Shown piece after piece: positions 1 through 13,174 of a DNA stretch of 64,000 bases. A model generated the notes under the pieces. It did no database searches, was not told the DNA's origin, and saw only the letters and a program-made list of their open reading frames with translations. The DNA lies in contig NC_080711.1 of assembly GCF_019097595.1 (NCBI RefSeq), positions 7,651,428 to 7,715,427 of the forward strand. The letters run 5' to 3'. This DNA is from Hemibagrus wyckioides (Eukaryota > Chordata > Actinopteri > Siluriformes > Bagridae). Position 1 is the stretch's first letter. Every line of letters starts with the position of its first letter. Made by a program: the position numbers and the translations under genes.

Positions 1-238
1 TTCAATCACTATAAACATCTCATATTAACAAGATCGAAATGACTGATTCAGTAGCTGTCACTATCGTCCTTATATCATCTAGAAGGAGCATTCTAGCTTC
101 TGCAGTTGTGACTCATTTTGCTGCAATGTTCCCAGATACCCTAAAGATTTGCACTTCCCAAAATCAGTTTACGCTCACTATTACGTCTCCTTCTTGGTTT
201 ACTTCCCAGTGTGTGTAGGTGCATGTGTACAGTACAAT

Positions 239-395
239 GGTGGCTCAAGTGGTTAAGGCTCTGGGTTGTTGATTGGAAGATCAGGATTCAAGCCCCAGCA
301 CCACCAAGCTGCCACTGCACACACCCTCTCTGCTCCAAGGGCACTGTATCATATGTGCACCTGCACTCTGACCCCAACTTCCTTAGCTGGTATAT
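239..395 (+). repeat. tRNA-headed SINE, truncated copy
   Basis: The copy begins GGTGGCTCAAGTGGTTAAGG, with A-box-like and B-box-like (GGATTCAAGCCCC) segments of a tRNA head. The body mentions CACCAAGCTGCCACTG and TCTGACCCCAACTTCC. A second copy of the same family lies at 59785-60015 and ends in the (AAT)AAA-type tail missing here. Confidence 0.75.
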
Positions 396-604
396 GTAGT
401 GTATAATCACCCCTGGATAGATTGTTGTTATAATCATAAACACTGTTCTGTTCTCGTCGACTCATTTGGGAGACACATTCACAGTCTGTTTACACTGAGC
501 ATCCTTTCAACACAGAAGTACCATTTAGCACCGTTTGTTTTTACTCTTCAACACCTGCACACTGTAATGATTTATGAAATTATAATACACATAGTGACCC
601 AGAA

Positions 605-760
605 GAGTAGTCTGGATGCTCTCAAGGTTTAATGCTTGTGACCTGTCAGGGAGTTTTTTCGGTTCCACTGTCATCTCCGTCTCGCTCATTATGGATCTGG
701 ATCACTTGCTTTATCATATACAAATTAAACTAAATTTCTATTATAAGGAAAGAATGCATG
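605..760 (+). repeat. Truncated dispersed repeat (TGGTTCCTCTC family)
   Basis: The segment with CTCAAGGTTTAATGC, GGGAGTTTTTTCGG and CTCATTATGGATCTGGATC is a worn copy of the repeat seen at 13186-13390, 13560-13740 and 60596-60990. It is judged by eye and highly diverged. Confidence 0.45.
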
Positions 761-1608
761 TAAATTTAATCCCCTTCCACATAACAAATGACAAACTTGC
801 ATAACACTGTCGTTCCTCCGTATTAGAGTAGTAGTTACACTAATGATTTGATTCAGCAGACAGGTTCGTCCTGAGATCGGTGCGGCGTAGATACAGCAGG
901 AGCCGTCCTCGTTGTGTCCAATATAGACTGCTGTCATAATCCCACGGGAGAAGTAACCTGAGAATGCTGTCTACCCTCTAACCCTCCACTCCACTCTGCA
1001 TCCCCGTCTGTCTCTTACCTCCGATCTCTCCATCCCTTCCTTCCCCCCTCCATGTTATATTTCTTCTTTGTCATAATAAGAGAATCAGGTTACAGCAACG
1101 GGCTCATGCTGGGTGTTATTGATTACCCCGTAATCACCTTCCCCACCCATCCTCCTCTTACTGCCGTCCACTACACCCAAAACACGACACCACAATGTGC
1201 ACCTGGATATTAAAACAATTCTATGTTTAATAACCTGTACTCCAATAATCCTCTTTATGGATGAAATTTATTACTTCCTTTTGCTTTAGGGATGAACCTG
1301 TACTCCCTCTTGAACCTCATTATGCTCCATTATAAAAAAAAATAAAATAAACCATCTTCTGATTTTGATATTTAACTGCAAAAAGCACCATTCTCCAATG
1401 TCTGCTCCAGATAAGTTCCTCCAAAACATAAAACTGTTTGATTTATGCATGAAACCCTTCGCAACCAGAATTACTCTGCACCCACGGCTACACATTCTCT
1501 ACATTTCAGATACAAAAATCACCTACTGGGTTAGACTGCTCTTTCGTGTTACTGCTAAAACAACCCAAACTGGATGACCCAGCAGTCCAACTTCTCCTCT
1601 AGACTATG

Positions 1609-1611
<3 letters not shown>

Positions 1612-1681
<70 letters not shown>
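1612..1681. repeat. (TA)n microsatellite, about 70 bp
   Basis: About 35 uninterrupted TA units lie in the probable mapk8ip3 intron. The tract is self-complementary and able to cruciform. Confidence 0.97.
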
Positions 1682-1684
<3 letters not shown>

Positions 1685-4600
1685 AATTCTACCTAAAATA
1701 ACCAATAGCTCTTCAGCAGCATTCGGCTTATTTACAGGAACACCTCAATTTTGCTATGCTTCTCTTTGAGGCTGCAGAGCATGCAGAATTAAAAATAGCC
1801 CAGACTGCACATCCTCTCTGAAGCATTTAAGGGATGTATGGAACATACACCATATATGATATAGGCGTATATATGCCTTATGAACCAGTATCACAATGCC
1901 GGCCTATGATAATACATTACAGGACAAAAAACTGGTCACTTTAGACTGCCCGTGTCATTTTGATATACGCTTACTGATGAAACCCATTTCTAAGCCATTT
2001 TACATCCATTAAATCATCAGTAATTTTAATGCACCTATTCTAATATGCCCTTAATTCTACAGTACGTACTTACAGAGGGTCTTGTTTGGTGGATGCCCCA
2101 AATGACTGGATTTAAAGTGTGGAACTCCTATGTGTTCATTTGTGATTTTTGAGGATCTGTGAGGAGACATTTATTTACCATTTGTTTGAAAGGAGTCTCT
2201 AGTGTCAGTGTTTTGCAAGAATCTCGAGATCCTTTAGGACAGAGGGTACTTTTTTTTTTGTCTGATTAACCTCAGAGAGAATAAAAGAAATGCTGAACAG
2301 CTGCTTATAGCTGTAAGTATGTAATATAATGTTATAAAGTAATTATAAAAACAGGAACTAGCTTGTTTTGCAGGCATTTCACAACACTAAATGTAACTAT
2401 AAATGGATAAAAAGTATGATGTGATAACTTTAATTAATCAAAGCTAAACTGTTACGGCACAAGTGAAATACAAAACTATGGAATGTGCTGTTATTGGAAA
2501 ATAATCAGCTTTGGGGTGGTAACAGAAACTCACTTCATGGTAAGCCACATCACACCAACTAATCATTGAGTACTTTCCCAAACCAACAAACCCTGCTGTG
2601 GTTTATTCCTAGTCATATCAACGAATCCTTTTCGTAGCTCCTCTGGTTTTCTGGTTAATAATAATAGCAATAATAAGCAAAACACTATAGCACTCCAAAT
2701 GCAAACATGCATTTATTCTTCCTGATACTTTTATATATTGATTATAAACTAATCACTAATGGTCCGTTAATAAAAACCTAGCTGTTGTCCCCATTCAGTC
2801 TTGTTATTTGCTTATCCAGACTTTTGTACGTAACTGCATTTTTCTTTTGCCAAATCTTCAGTGAATTCTCACTCCTACTATCATAAATCACCTCTTCCTC
2901 TTTGAGTTAACTACACAGATATTTAATCCTCAGCCCACTCGGCTACAGTGTTGAAATATTACACAATCTCTAATTTAATGTCATTCCGTCTGATTTCTCC
3001 AACATTGTTCTTATTCCTTCTGAGCCCCTGAGCTGCCACGGAGCACTGGGCGTGACGCAGTGGTAACATATGGAGGAGGTCTTGGCAGTGCCAGCGTTCT
3101 GCGATAACACTACAGAGGCTTTGTGTGAGGCTGTTAAAGCCATTCGATTTTTCAGCAGTTGCTTGGTCAGTCTGCCAGTGCATGCTTTAACAATTACTAG
3201 CGAATTATTCTACCTTATGGGAATGGGAATGTGAGGCAGTCGTAAAATTTGATGAAATTTTAACATATTTACTCTGTCTTGCACATGAGCATTGTGGCCA
3301 TTTTGATAACAGCCAGCATCTGATATAAATTTAATAAATTATTTAGCTTAGACATATAACTTGTCTATTTCTGTATGACATGTAGCTATCCAAAACATGA
3401 CATACACAGTGTGAGGAAACTGTACTTATATTAAAGTAAATGAGGTTTTAGTTATCTTATGCCAATTGTCTCCTCCACATCAACCTACACGATCTTTCCG
3501 GGAATTATAATATCCAAGAATAAAATAATTCAAGATTAAGAACATTTACATGCCATGTTACAGGCAATAACACTAGATTTAGGCCTAAAATTACTGTTTT
3601 TAGCTGTTTCACCACCAATCACACAAATAGATTGCAACCATTTATGGAAATGTCAGTCATAGGTTAAGAAGAATACACTAGCAGAAATCAGATTTGTAAA
3701 AAATTGTGTTATCTTATTTATAGCCTCCAGGTAAACCTCTCTTAAACACTCAGCTTCTAAATAGATAAATACACAAGGCTGATTTTCATTCTGTCTTCTC
3801 TCACTCTCTGAGATGCATTTTGACAGCACACCTTCAACATGAGCTGATGTTATAGTTCTAAAGCCGACCCCCAACCGTTTTGTCAAATATATTCATATTT
3901 AAAATTCAGACATGATCAAAATAAGAAATAATCTAATGTGCCATTTCTTGTGTTTACATTAGAATTGTATTCCAAAAGATTACCTTGCTAAGCAAAGGAG
4001 AGGGACATTTACAGCAGTATTACATGTCATTAAAGTTATGTTTCCTCTGAGATCATTTTGCTTAAGCAAGATAAAACCTTAAAGATCCCAATTACAGCAA
4101 AATTACAGTAATGGGGCTGACAAAACAAACCAGATGGTGGTTAAAAAAAATAAATATTAGATTTAATATGTATATGTAAGTAAATATATTACAATAGTTA
4201 ATATTTTCTGTTTTTTTAATGTTACTGGTTCATTAAATATAAAATATTTTTGGGGAATTGAGATTTCACACACACAATCTCAAATGGACTGTATTCTACA
4301 CTGTATTATCAATAAAAATAAATAAACGTATAACTACTGTACTGCAAAGTGTAACAGCAGGGTTCTGGAACTGAGGATGGACTTATAGGGATGTGTGCTA
4401 TTCTAAAATTGTATATAGGAAACCATGTTATTTAAGGCAAACTGATTTGTGATTGGTCATACTGGTGGACATGAGGCTTTTAAGGGAAGTGTTAGCTTAA
4501 TGGGTAAGCTTGGTTAGCTTGGTCAGGGAATGGTTAGCTTAAAGGTTCTAAGCTAGTGATCATATGAGTATGATCTGCCTGGATTGTAATTGTAATTGCC

Positions 4601-5143
4601 AAATGAAAAAACAGATATTTAACTCCAGTCTTGGTTGGTTAAACTCCTTTTAAAGCAAGCAGAAAAGCATGCACTCTAAGGGAAAAAAAGTACATTTTCT
4701 TGTCTTTGGGAGTTTGAATGAAGATTTGTACCTTTAGCACATACCTTATGTGTAAACTGGATGTATGATATCTTTATAACATTAGCTTATTAAAGCTACA
4801 AGGGTGGTTATGAAGGTCCAATTATATATTTAAATCATTTTAAAGGTACCTTGCATTCATATTACCATGTAAATGATATACACTAGAAAGTACAAAAGGT
4901 GTCTCTTGAGGGCACCACCCTAATGACAAGAAAAAGCACGGATTAGTATTTTTGTGTAGTTTCAAATTGAAAGTAGAGTTTAAAATGGACTTTCTACCAA
5001 GCCAATCATTCAGATCCTCGCGTTTTGACCTCTGATCCAGCCACGTCAATTATTCAATAATCATCATTGAAGGCTTCCGATCATCATTTTTTGCTGTTAC
5101 ATTGTGCTGTTTTGTCACACCGGGGCCGCGCATGCGCGCTCAC

Positions 5144-5449
5144 CTCCTCGGCCTGCTTGCGCAGCGCCTTCTCTCGCTCGTACTGCGTGATGAGCTGTTC
5201 GTTGTCCTCCTTGAGCAGCTCGAGCTCCACCTCATGCTCCTGGTTCTCGGTGAGAACGGCGTCCAGGTTCTCCAACACGTTCACCACGAGCGGCATGAGC
5301 TCCTTCACCACCTCCTCGTCGTAGTTGCGAATGAGGCGCTCGAACTCGCGGTAGATGCTATTGGCCAGGCCGGACACGCGCTCCGACATCACGGGCACGG
5401 AGCCGTAGTCGTCCTGGTAGACGACCTCGTCCAGCGGCAGCTCCATCAT
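5144..5449 (-). CDS. mapk8ip3: JIP3 scaffold protein, first coding exon only (partial)
   Basis: This is the N-terminal exon of the JNK-interacting protein 3 family, scaffolds that link kinesin light chain and dynein to JNK-pathway kinases during axonal transport. The 102 codons start at a double ATG (MMELPLDE) and contain [38 protein letters not shown] and EHEVELELL. These make up the RH1 domain (about residues 10-95), which runs into the start of a coiled coil. The exon ends QAEE at a GTGAGC donor at 5143, where vertebrate JIP3 also splices. The VVYQDDY stretch and the double Met favour JIP3 over JIP4/SPAG9. Later exons are not in the window, so intron 1 occupies the left 5.1 kb. The reading frame stays open upstream of the ATG through a tetranucleotide tract, but the RH1 start argues for 5449. 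Confidence 0.93.
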
Positions 5450-5486
5450 CTCGGCGACTTTTTGTTTAAACGTACGGCAAGCAAAT

Positions 5487-5590
5487 GAATGAATAAATAA
5501 ATAAATAAACAAACAAACAAACAAATGAGCGTTTATCCAGTGATTCAGCGGGATGCCAGTGGGATTTTTTTTTTTTTTTTTTTTTTTTAC
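5487..5590. repeat. mapk8ip3: (AAAT/AAAC)n tract and T homopolymer in the mapk8ip3 5' leader
   Basis: On the plus strand a GAAT/AAAT/AAAC ladder (5487-5525) is followed by a run of about 24 T at 5566-5589. In the mapk8ip3 transcript these become GTTT/ATTT repeats and an A run, lying about 40-140 nt upstream of the start codon if this stretch is exonic. Confidence 0.85.
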
Positions 5591-6258
5591 ATCCAGACGT
5601 TTTTTGTTTTGGTTTGGGTTTTTTTAAGTTGGGGTGAGAATCGGGGTTAATTTACAGGGACATCATCAGGTGCACGCGCTCCCACATTTCTCCATGATGT
5701 GAAAATCATCAGGATGCGCCGCAGGGTGAGGGTGAGATCTCGGCCGCGCAGATTGTTTGTTTAGTCCGTGTGCCGCTATGCGAGAGGAGGCCCTCAGCTG
5801 GCGATATTAAAACCTCACCCCTACGCCTCGATTTAAACCCTCATCAGACGTGTCACCGGAAAGATCGGGCCTCGGTTCGGAGTGTCCCATCCCAGCGCGC
5901 GGGCGGCATCCGTCACATCACGCGCACAAACATCCGCGACGATGCACCTGCCTCTCCGCGGCCATTACTGCGCCGACATAAATCAATGGAAGAAAATAAT
6001 AATAATAATAAGGAGCTACATAAATAAATAAATAAAGTGTAAATAAACCGGTTACATATACATACAGGCGGATGTCACCTGCCCGCCGTTCGATGCCCGG
6101 TTGTAGTGTCTATACAGCATAGCGGCACATTTCGGTTTTTGGCATCCAGAGTCGGTGCGGTGTTTTTAACGTGGGGCGGTGATGCCGCTTCCCATTCGCT
6201 CTCTCCGGGTACTGGGAGAGTCGCGTGCGAGCTGCGCGGAGGGGGGAACTCAAAGGGG

Positions 6259-6266
6259 TGACGTCA
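6259..6266. promoter_or_regulatory. Full palindromic CRE upstream of mapk8ip3
   Basis: The 8-bp palindrome TGACGTCA sits in the CpG-rich patch 5640-6330, about 810 bp upstream of the mapk8ip3 ATG. It matches the consensus for CREB/ATF binding. Occupancy and the transcription start are unknown. Confidence 0.6.
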
Positions 6267-7194
6267 CGGCGCGGGTGGTGCCATCGCGTCTGCGCCAAAC
6301 TCGTGCGGTGGTGACATTATTACAGTCCATTATCAGGTCAAAAAGGGGGGGAAATGCATATCATATTTTTTTTCTTTGTTTTTGGCAGCAGGATTATCTC
6401 GAAACTTCGACTTCTTTTTTTTTTTTACTTAATATTCTGCAATGTTCACCTATTAGGCCTCTATGTCCTGACTCATTATCTCAAGACGTCAACATTCTGC
6501 GTCCAAAAATAAAGAAAATAATTAATGCACTGAAAAAAATAATCAGGGAAAAAGTTGAAACATTTACATAAATATGAAATATTGGACTGTGAATGGGGTG
6601 TGGACTTTTATTATTATTATTATTATTATTATTTAAAAAAAAATTATGATGCCAAACATAATTTTAAAAGTAACAAATAATTCACAATGAATAATTGTTT
6701 GTTTGTTGTTTTCATCTTATGACAAGTTCTGATGTCATAACGTGACATCTACTGAATGTAGAAGAAAATAAAATGCCAAAAGGGGTGGAGTGAAAATAGA
6801 ATGCATTCTAATAATTTCTAATCTAGAATAAATAATAAGAATAATATATATATATATATATAAGCAAACAATATCAAAATGCAGTGATTTTTTATTATTA
6901 GTGATACATATAAACATATGGGGGCGCTGTATAATTTGATGTGAACAAAATGTTCACAAGTGCAGTTTTCTCTACAAAACATCATTTTTTAAAATTCACA
7001 CTCTCTTTAATAGTTAAAAAGTCTTCTCTAGAAACAATAACAGCTTTGAATATCTTCTTGTAATGTCTGGAGAACTACTGGTCCACTCTTTCATGCTCAG
7101 CATTTCAAGACACTATATTTTTAGACTTATTCATGTTGAAATGCTTTTTCTTATTTATGACCACTCTATATTACAAACTATATTATACATTTAC

Positions 7195-7676
7195 ACCAAC
7201 CAGGCAGAACTGCCTAATATTGTGTTGGTCCCCCATTTGCTGCCAAAGCAGCCCTGATACGTCATGCACTGTGTATTCTGACATTTTTCTAACAGAACCA
7301 GCATTAACTTCTTCAGCAATTTGAGAAACAGTAGCTCGCCTGCTGGACATTGAGCCTTGGCTGCCCATGACCCTGTCGTCAGTTCACCACTGTTCCTTCC
7401 TTGGACCACTTTTGATAGATACTGACCACTGCAGACCGGGAACACCCCACAAGAGATGGAGATGCTCTGATCCAGTTGTCTAGCCATCACAATTTGGCCC
7501 TTATCAAACTCGCTCAAATCCTTACACTCGCCCATTTTTCCTGTTTATAACACATCAACTTTGAGGACAAAATGTTCACTTGCTGCCTAATATATCCCAC
7601 CCACTAACAGGTACCATGATGAGGAGATAATCAGTGTTATTCACTTCACCTGTCAGTGCTCATAATGTTATGCCTA
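7195..7676 (-). mobile_element. Internally deleted Tc1-like element, family B
   Basis: Read on the minus strand, the right part encodes a Tc1 transposase N-terminus ([16 protein letters not shown], then a helix-turn-helix region), jumping within about 350 bp to sequence of the element's other end (GCCTAATATTGTGTTGG). The catalytic DDE core is missing. The end AGGCATAACATTATGAC is shared with the copy at 57506. It is a defective, MITE-like remnant. Confidence 0.75.
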
Positions 7677-8483
7677 AATACATATATTTGGAGAAAACAT
7701 GTAGTCTTCTATAAACATTTTGCTACACCACTAAATACATGTACTGTAGGTATGTGTACATCGATTAATACAATCTCTATAGCCTAGGCTACACAACCTT
7801 TATAAGTAGCTACTGGAACCTTAGTGTACAGGCTATACGCTGTGCACAAGACAGGTACAATAAACATAAACTATAGATATAAACGTGTCTCTAGATCTCT
7901 AGAGCATTTTAAGAAGAATTGTGCCGAGGCGAAGTTGGGGACAGTGGAATTAGTTCAAATACCTCAACTTCCTCCAGTCACAACACATCTGCTGCTGCTC
8001 ACTGAATAGGCTAACAGCCAATCTCACATCTTGTTGACTTTACACTATATAGTAATGCTTTTGGGATATGGTTTTTATACATACAGTTGTACCATGACGG
8101 ACAGGTTACTCAACACCTTCAAAATAAGTGAATTTATGGTGAAATTTGATCGATTCAGACTGTTAAAATCTGGCATCATAAGTTATATTCCACAGCTGAG
8201 AACTGTGCTGAAATGTTTCAGCCCTGAGCCAAAACTGATGATCTGCCACTGAGTTTGTCTGATCATTTGGTAACTGAGAAAGCTTTAGTCACTGTATGAC
8301 TTGTATATCATATGGTGATTACATGTCATTTGGAGGGGGCAAAGTAAGGTACTCTCATAAAGATATTAAATGTTTAAACAATCATGCAGGTTTTCTTCTG
8401 CTTTCCTCATACAGTTTAAAAATATCAGTAGGTGAATTTGCTAAATTTGCCCTGGGTGTGAGTGAATATACTGTATAAATGTG

Positions 8484-8590
8484 TATGATGGACTGGCTTC
8501 CCCTTCTAGAGTGTATTCCCATTTCGCTCTCAAGGTTCCCATGATCCATTGCTACCCTGATCAGGATAAAGCGGTTACTGAAGGTAATAT
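8484..8590 (+). repeat. SINE 3' tail fragment
   Basis: The fragment GATGGACTGGC ... AGGATAAAGCGGTTACTG resembles the 3' body of the common fish tRNA-SINE found more completely at 45505-45785 and, inverted, at 61700-62010. Confidence 0.5.
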
Positions 8591-8955
8591 GAATGACAGA
8601 ATGAATTATTCAGATGGACAAAAACCGTGGCCACAGCTAATCACAGCAGATTTTAACAACAGTTCTGTAAAGAAGAAATTAATATTAAGTAACTGAGACA
8701 GGTCAGACATAGTATGGAAAAATATTTGATTTATTCTTGCTTTAATAAATAAAATACTTTCCCCAGCTGTGCTCACCAAGCCCTGCTGAGTGCTGTGTGC
8801 ATATATACTGACTGCATGTAGTAAATTTAGTAATGGTTATAATGCAACTATTATTCATAAAACTTAACATTTTATGTAGTCCACAGACAAGCTGCATGAT
8901 AAAATAATAATAATAATATATAAAATAAATAGCAAGAGCTGTTACAGTAAATATA

Positions 8956-9973
8956 CACTACATTGGCAAAAGTTTTGGGACACCTTCACTTGCATGCACA
9001 TGCATTTCAATGACAGCATGGAGTTGGCCCGCCCTTTGCAGCTATAACAGCTTCTATTCTTCTGGGAAGGCTTTCCACAAGGTTTAGGAGTGTGTTTATG
9101 GGAATTTTTGATCATTCCTCTAGAAGCGCATTTGTGAGGTCAGGCACTGATGTTGGATGAGAAGGTCAGGCTCTCAGTCTCCGCTCTAATTCATCCCAAA
9201 GGTGTTCTATCCGGTTGAGGTCAAGACTCTGAAGTTCCTCCACACCAAACTCACACATCCATGTCTTTATGGACCTTGCTTTGTGCACTGGTGTGCAGTC
9301 ATGATGGAACAGGAAGGGGTCATCCTCAAACTGTTCCCACAAAGTTGGGAGCATGAAATTGTCCAAAATGTCTTGGTATGCTGAAGCATTAAGAGTTCCT
9401 TTCACTGGAACTAAGTGCCAAGCCCCAACCCCTGAAATACAACTCCACACCATAATCCCCCCTCCACCAAACTTCACACTTGGCACAGTGCAGTCAGGCA
9501 AGTACCGTTCTCCTGACAACTGTCAAACACAGACTCGACTCGTCCATTGGATTGCCAGACAGAGAAGCATGATTCTTCACTTCAGAGAACACGTCTCCAC
9601 TGCTCTAGCGTCCAGTGGCAGTGTGTTTTACACCACTGCATCTTACACTTTGCAATGCACTTGGTGATGTAAGGCTTGGCTGCAGCTGCTCGGCCATGAA
9701 AACCCATTCCCTGGAGCGCTCTTCGCACTGCTCTTGAGCTAATCTGAAGGCCACACAAAGTTTGGCCTTCAGAAAGAAACTCTGCAGAAAGTTGGTAACT
9801 TTTGCGCACTGTGCCTCAACATGCGCTCTCTGATTTTACATGGCCGAGTTGCTGTTGTTCCCAATTGTTTCCACTTATACCACTAACAGTTGACTATGAA
9901 ATATTTAGTAGTGAGGAAATGTGGAAGTGATTGGATTTGGAGGGGTGTCGCAAAAACCTTTGGCAATATAGTG
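8956..9973 (-). mobile_element. Tc1-like transposon, family A, decayed copy
   Basis: The element is bounded by inverted ends (CACTACATTGGCAAAAGTTT on the left, TTTGGCAATATAGTG on the right) and flanked by TA. Minus-strand fragments in different frames match Tc1 transposase: [34 protein letters not shown] and [11 protein letters not shown]. The N-terminal DNA-binding part and the first catalytic Asp region are damaged, with several frame breaks. It is about 190 bp shorter than the copy at 35345 and cannot be functional. Confidence 0.9.
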
Positions 9974-10595
9974 TATATTATATATCTCTTGGAATCCTTT
10001 TTGTCCAAACAAATTAAACCATAGTTAATATATTACTCCATCAAAAGTCAAAAAATTCAGCCAAGTTGAAAACATTACAGTTTGCTTTCACAAACAAGTA
10101 AAACTTACCGCCAAGTCCACCAAAAAGTTTAGTCCTTTTCGCTCATTTTTATGTATGAAATACCCTTAAAATATATTGCAAACAGGATGGAAGCTATTGA
10201 AGAAAAATTAAGGGGAAAAAAAAAGGAAAAAAATGGCTTTGGTCTTAAGCTTGTTTGGATCAGTTCATCTTCTGGTTACAACAATTCCATATAAATCCAA
10301 ACATTCAACCGCTTGTTTATGAGATATCAACCACCTGGTGGAAGAGGCATAGAAGTAGAAGAATCGGAAACTGAAACCCAATTCTTTGTACATAAACAAC
10401 TCATGTTTGCTCATTCTTTGACGGGTTTAGAATTTTTTCAGTAAACCTTGAATGGTTCCCTCATAACGGACAAACTGGAGAAGCATTGAGAGTTCTCATA
10501 GACCAAAAATATAATCAAGCAAACAACATACCATTATATGGACATGACTTGAACAGAGAAACAACACAACAGCGTATGAATCATCAAAATAGATG

Positions 10596-10601
10596 TTTAT
10601 T
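10596..10601 (-). terminator. jpt2: Candidate poly(A) signal of jpt2
   Basis: AATAAA on the minus strand lies about 1.17 kb beyond the jpt2 stop, the first well-placed signal after a long 3' UTR that includes a 28-nt A/T homopolymer (11137-11164). Confidence 0.45.
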
Positions 10602-11133
10602 GTAACACAGTTTTCTGTGACATTGCCATTCAACCACACAGGCACTTTAGGCAGTGCTTCCATCAGCATGTGAGAAACACACTTTCACACAAACATGTGC
10701 CACCATCTGCCTCCCTGCTGCAGTTATAATAATCAACCGTCAGCTCGAAGGTGTATGAAGGAAAAACAGATTCAAGTGAGAAAACGTAACACTTTGATAT
10801 TTGGTACAAAAAATATCAGAACATTATCTTGCAAGAGAATATTCCCGATGTTTCAAATACCTTTTTTTTTTTTTTATTTAACCAAAAAGACATGACTTAA
10901 TTTTTGCAAAATAATCCATGCTTCTGCACGTGTGTGTTACAATCCAATCATCTGTGTAGCCTTTTTTTTTTTTTGGTTCGATCTAGTATTGGAGTGCATT
11001 TATATTGGTATAATTGGGCTGCATCTCCATGAGCAGCGTGTTATCAAGCACAGGCGGACGCTGTTAATAGATACATCCCTATACTGCTCAAAAACCCAAG
11101 GACATTGCGATTTCCAACACGGAGAGGGGGGAC

Positions 11134-11169
<36 letters not shown>

Positions 11170-11773
11170 AAAAGTCGTCACACTATTATGGAGCCGAGTA
11201 TCAGAGCTACGCTAGAACAAAACTTCAGAGTCCTCAGGACTTATTGCTGGTTTTGTATTTTCTACAATCTAGCACAACTGGCTGAACTTTTAAGAGCACC
11301 ATGCAGCAAAGCTTGCAGAGCACAGGGACGGGGATCGTGGGCCTGCTGCATCGTGAACACACTCAGACAGATACATGCATGCGCCATTATTATGACAGTG
11401 GTTCCAGTTTAGCGTTACACACACAAACACACTTTACATTTCGTCATCAGATTTGTATTCTATACAATAGCAAATTCAGAGAGCACATTCACATGAAACA
11501 ATCAACCTCCAAGTGTGATTGATGAGAAAGGAACCGTTTGATTCGATTGATTGAGCGCGACCGTTACTCAAACCGTCAGACAGCGTGGAAGAGGGTTGTT
11601 TAAGGAATGAGTTAGAAAGTGCAAGAGGGAAAACTAAGGCCAAGAATATGGAAAAAAATAAAAATAAAGAATATAACGTAGAACGTGAAGAAGGATTAAA
11701 AAAAGTACATAGCAATGTTAATAAGACAGAGCAGAGAGAGAGAAGGGGAGAGAGAGAGAACACACAACATGGG

Positions 11774-13113
11774 TCAGTAGAAGACCACGCTGGATTTTCC
11801 ACCAGGTGGGTTGAGCACTCTGTTGTGTGAACGTGGCCGAGGTCCGAGGCGCGGCTCGTGGTCCTTCTCTGATGGCTGACCATCCTGGCTGGGTGTGGGT
11901 TCAGGAGGGGGAGCTTCTTTTTTGGGAGTTGCCTGAGGAGAGACGACCACCTCCTTCTTCACTTCCTCTGGCTTCTTTGGCTGAGGCGCTGAGACGGGGA
12001 ATACATACGCTTAAGCTTTTCATGTATTTTGTTCGAACACACTCTGATTTAAAGAAAACATTCTCTGATCTTTATCTACTGCATCACATGTGGGTGTTTC
12101 CTTGCACCAAGAACAGAAAACCTGTCTAGGCTGCTTTTACAGGAAACCTGCTGGCCAGTGCTGACTTGTGTGACTCAACAGAATGCAGCCACTTTTAAAG
12201 TGGGACTGCATACGACAACAATGCAGAGGGCAGCATCTTTCTGACGGTATGTCAAGCATCCGCAAGACTATTACATTACGTTATCTTATCTTAACCTTAG
12301 AAAGGTGTTCCAGTGTTTAAACAAAACATACTCATTCTCCGATTTGCCCTCAAAAGATGAGACCACAAATTTATAGCCATGTTACAAACATGAACATTGA
12401 CCTAGTGGCACACAGACTACAGAAAAGTAATATATCCAGTCGTATCAGTGTTGTAAGAGCTGCCCATTTCAATCATTTATTAACTGAATTCGACACCCGC
12501 CCTCTCACTTCCATTGTAAATGTTTGATGTAAACAGGAGTTTGTTCTTTTATCAGTATAGAGAGTGGTGGTCATTTTTTGCATCGCAGAAACACTGGAAT
12601 AAAACACTGGAGAATTTTCCATCTAATCTGTAGTGATTGCTTACCTGGTGCTGCAACTGTAACTGCTGAACCCAAACTTATGTTGTCCTGTAGAAAGTTA
12701 AGAGGAACTCATTAGTGGTGGGGAAAAAAAAAAACAAACAAACATTCGCTTACTTTCATTCTATGGTTGACATCAGAAGAACATAACGACACTTCAGCAA
12801 GTCGCATAAAAACCAAGCATACTGCATGGCACAGAAGAAACGCTCTGGATTCGTTAAACTGCTGTATGAGCTCAAAAGGATGTTGCAAGCACCTAAGCAT
12901 CAAATTTACTTCATAAGAAACACGCCAATATATGCGGGGAGATGAGATAGTGAGCCGATAACAGGAAAGCATGCAGCCGGCCACAGTTATCTAAGATGGC
13001 AGGTAAGATGTGCTGCTGCAGCTGCCTTTATTCGTGCTCGGGTCTTCATCACTGAACAATTGATGGCATCGGAAGGAATTTGTGTTAAGCTCCTGGTTAC
13101 AGAATTCCACCGA

Positions 13114-13174
<61 letters not shown>

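Larger units (their letters stand above)
1..5083. other. Probable intron 1 of mapk8ip3, no gene seen
   Basis: This AT-rich stretch lies downstream of the only visible mapk8ip3 exon, on that gene's transcribed side. I find no second JIP3 exon (the expected continuation KFIEFED is absent) and no other recognisable coding exon. It holds a SINE, a truncated dispersed repeat and a (TA)n tract, listed separately. One short open stretch with raised CpG near 845-955 (minus) remains unexplained. Confidence 0.6.
6330..10590. other. Intergenic region between mapk8ip3 and jpt2
   Basis: There is no protein gene here. The DNA is AT-rich and holds an (ATT)n run near 6608-6632, a short (TA)n at 6844-6862, two Tc1-like elements (7195-7676 and 8956-9973) and a SINE tail (8484-8590). 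The two flanking genes are on the same strand, so this is the upstream region of mapk8ip3 and the downstream region of jpt2. Confidence 0.7.

Noticed and set aside
239..320. Possible tRNA gene
   Set aside because: The A and B boxes belong to a SINE head; the sequence does not continue into a cloverleaf and has copies with the same non-tRNA body elsewhere.
5102..5488. 128-residue plus-strand frame rich in Leu/His/Val
   Set aside because: It is the antisense shadow of the mapk8ip3 exon, whose minus-strand product is clearly JIP3.
9166..9809. Two minus-strand frames as host genes
   Set aside because: They are Tc1 transposase fragments inside a TA-flanked, terminal-repeat-bounded element.
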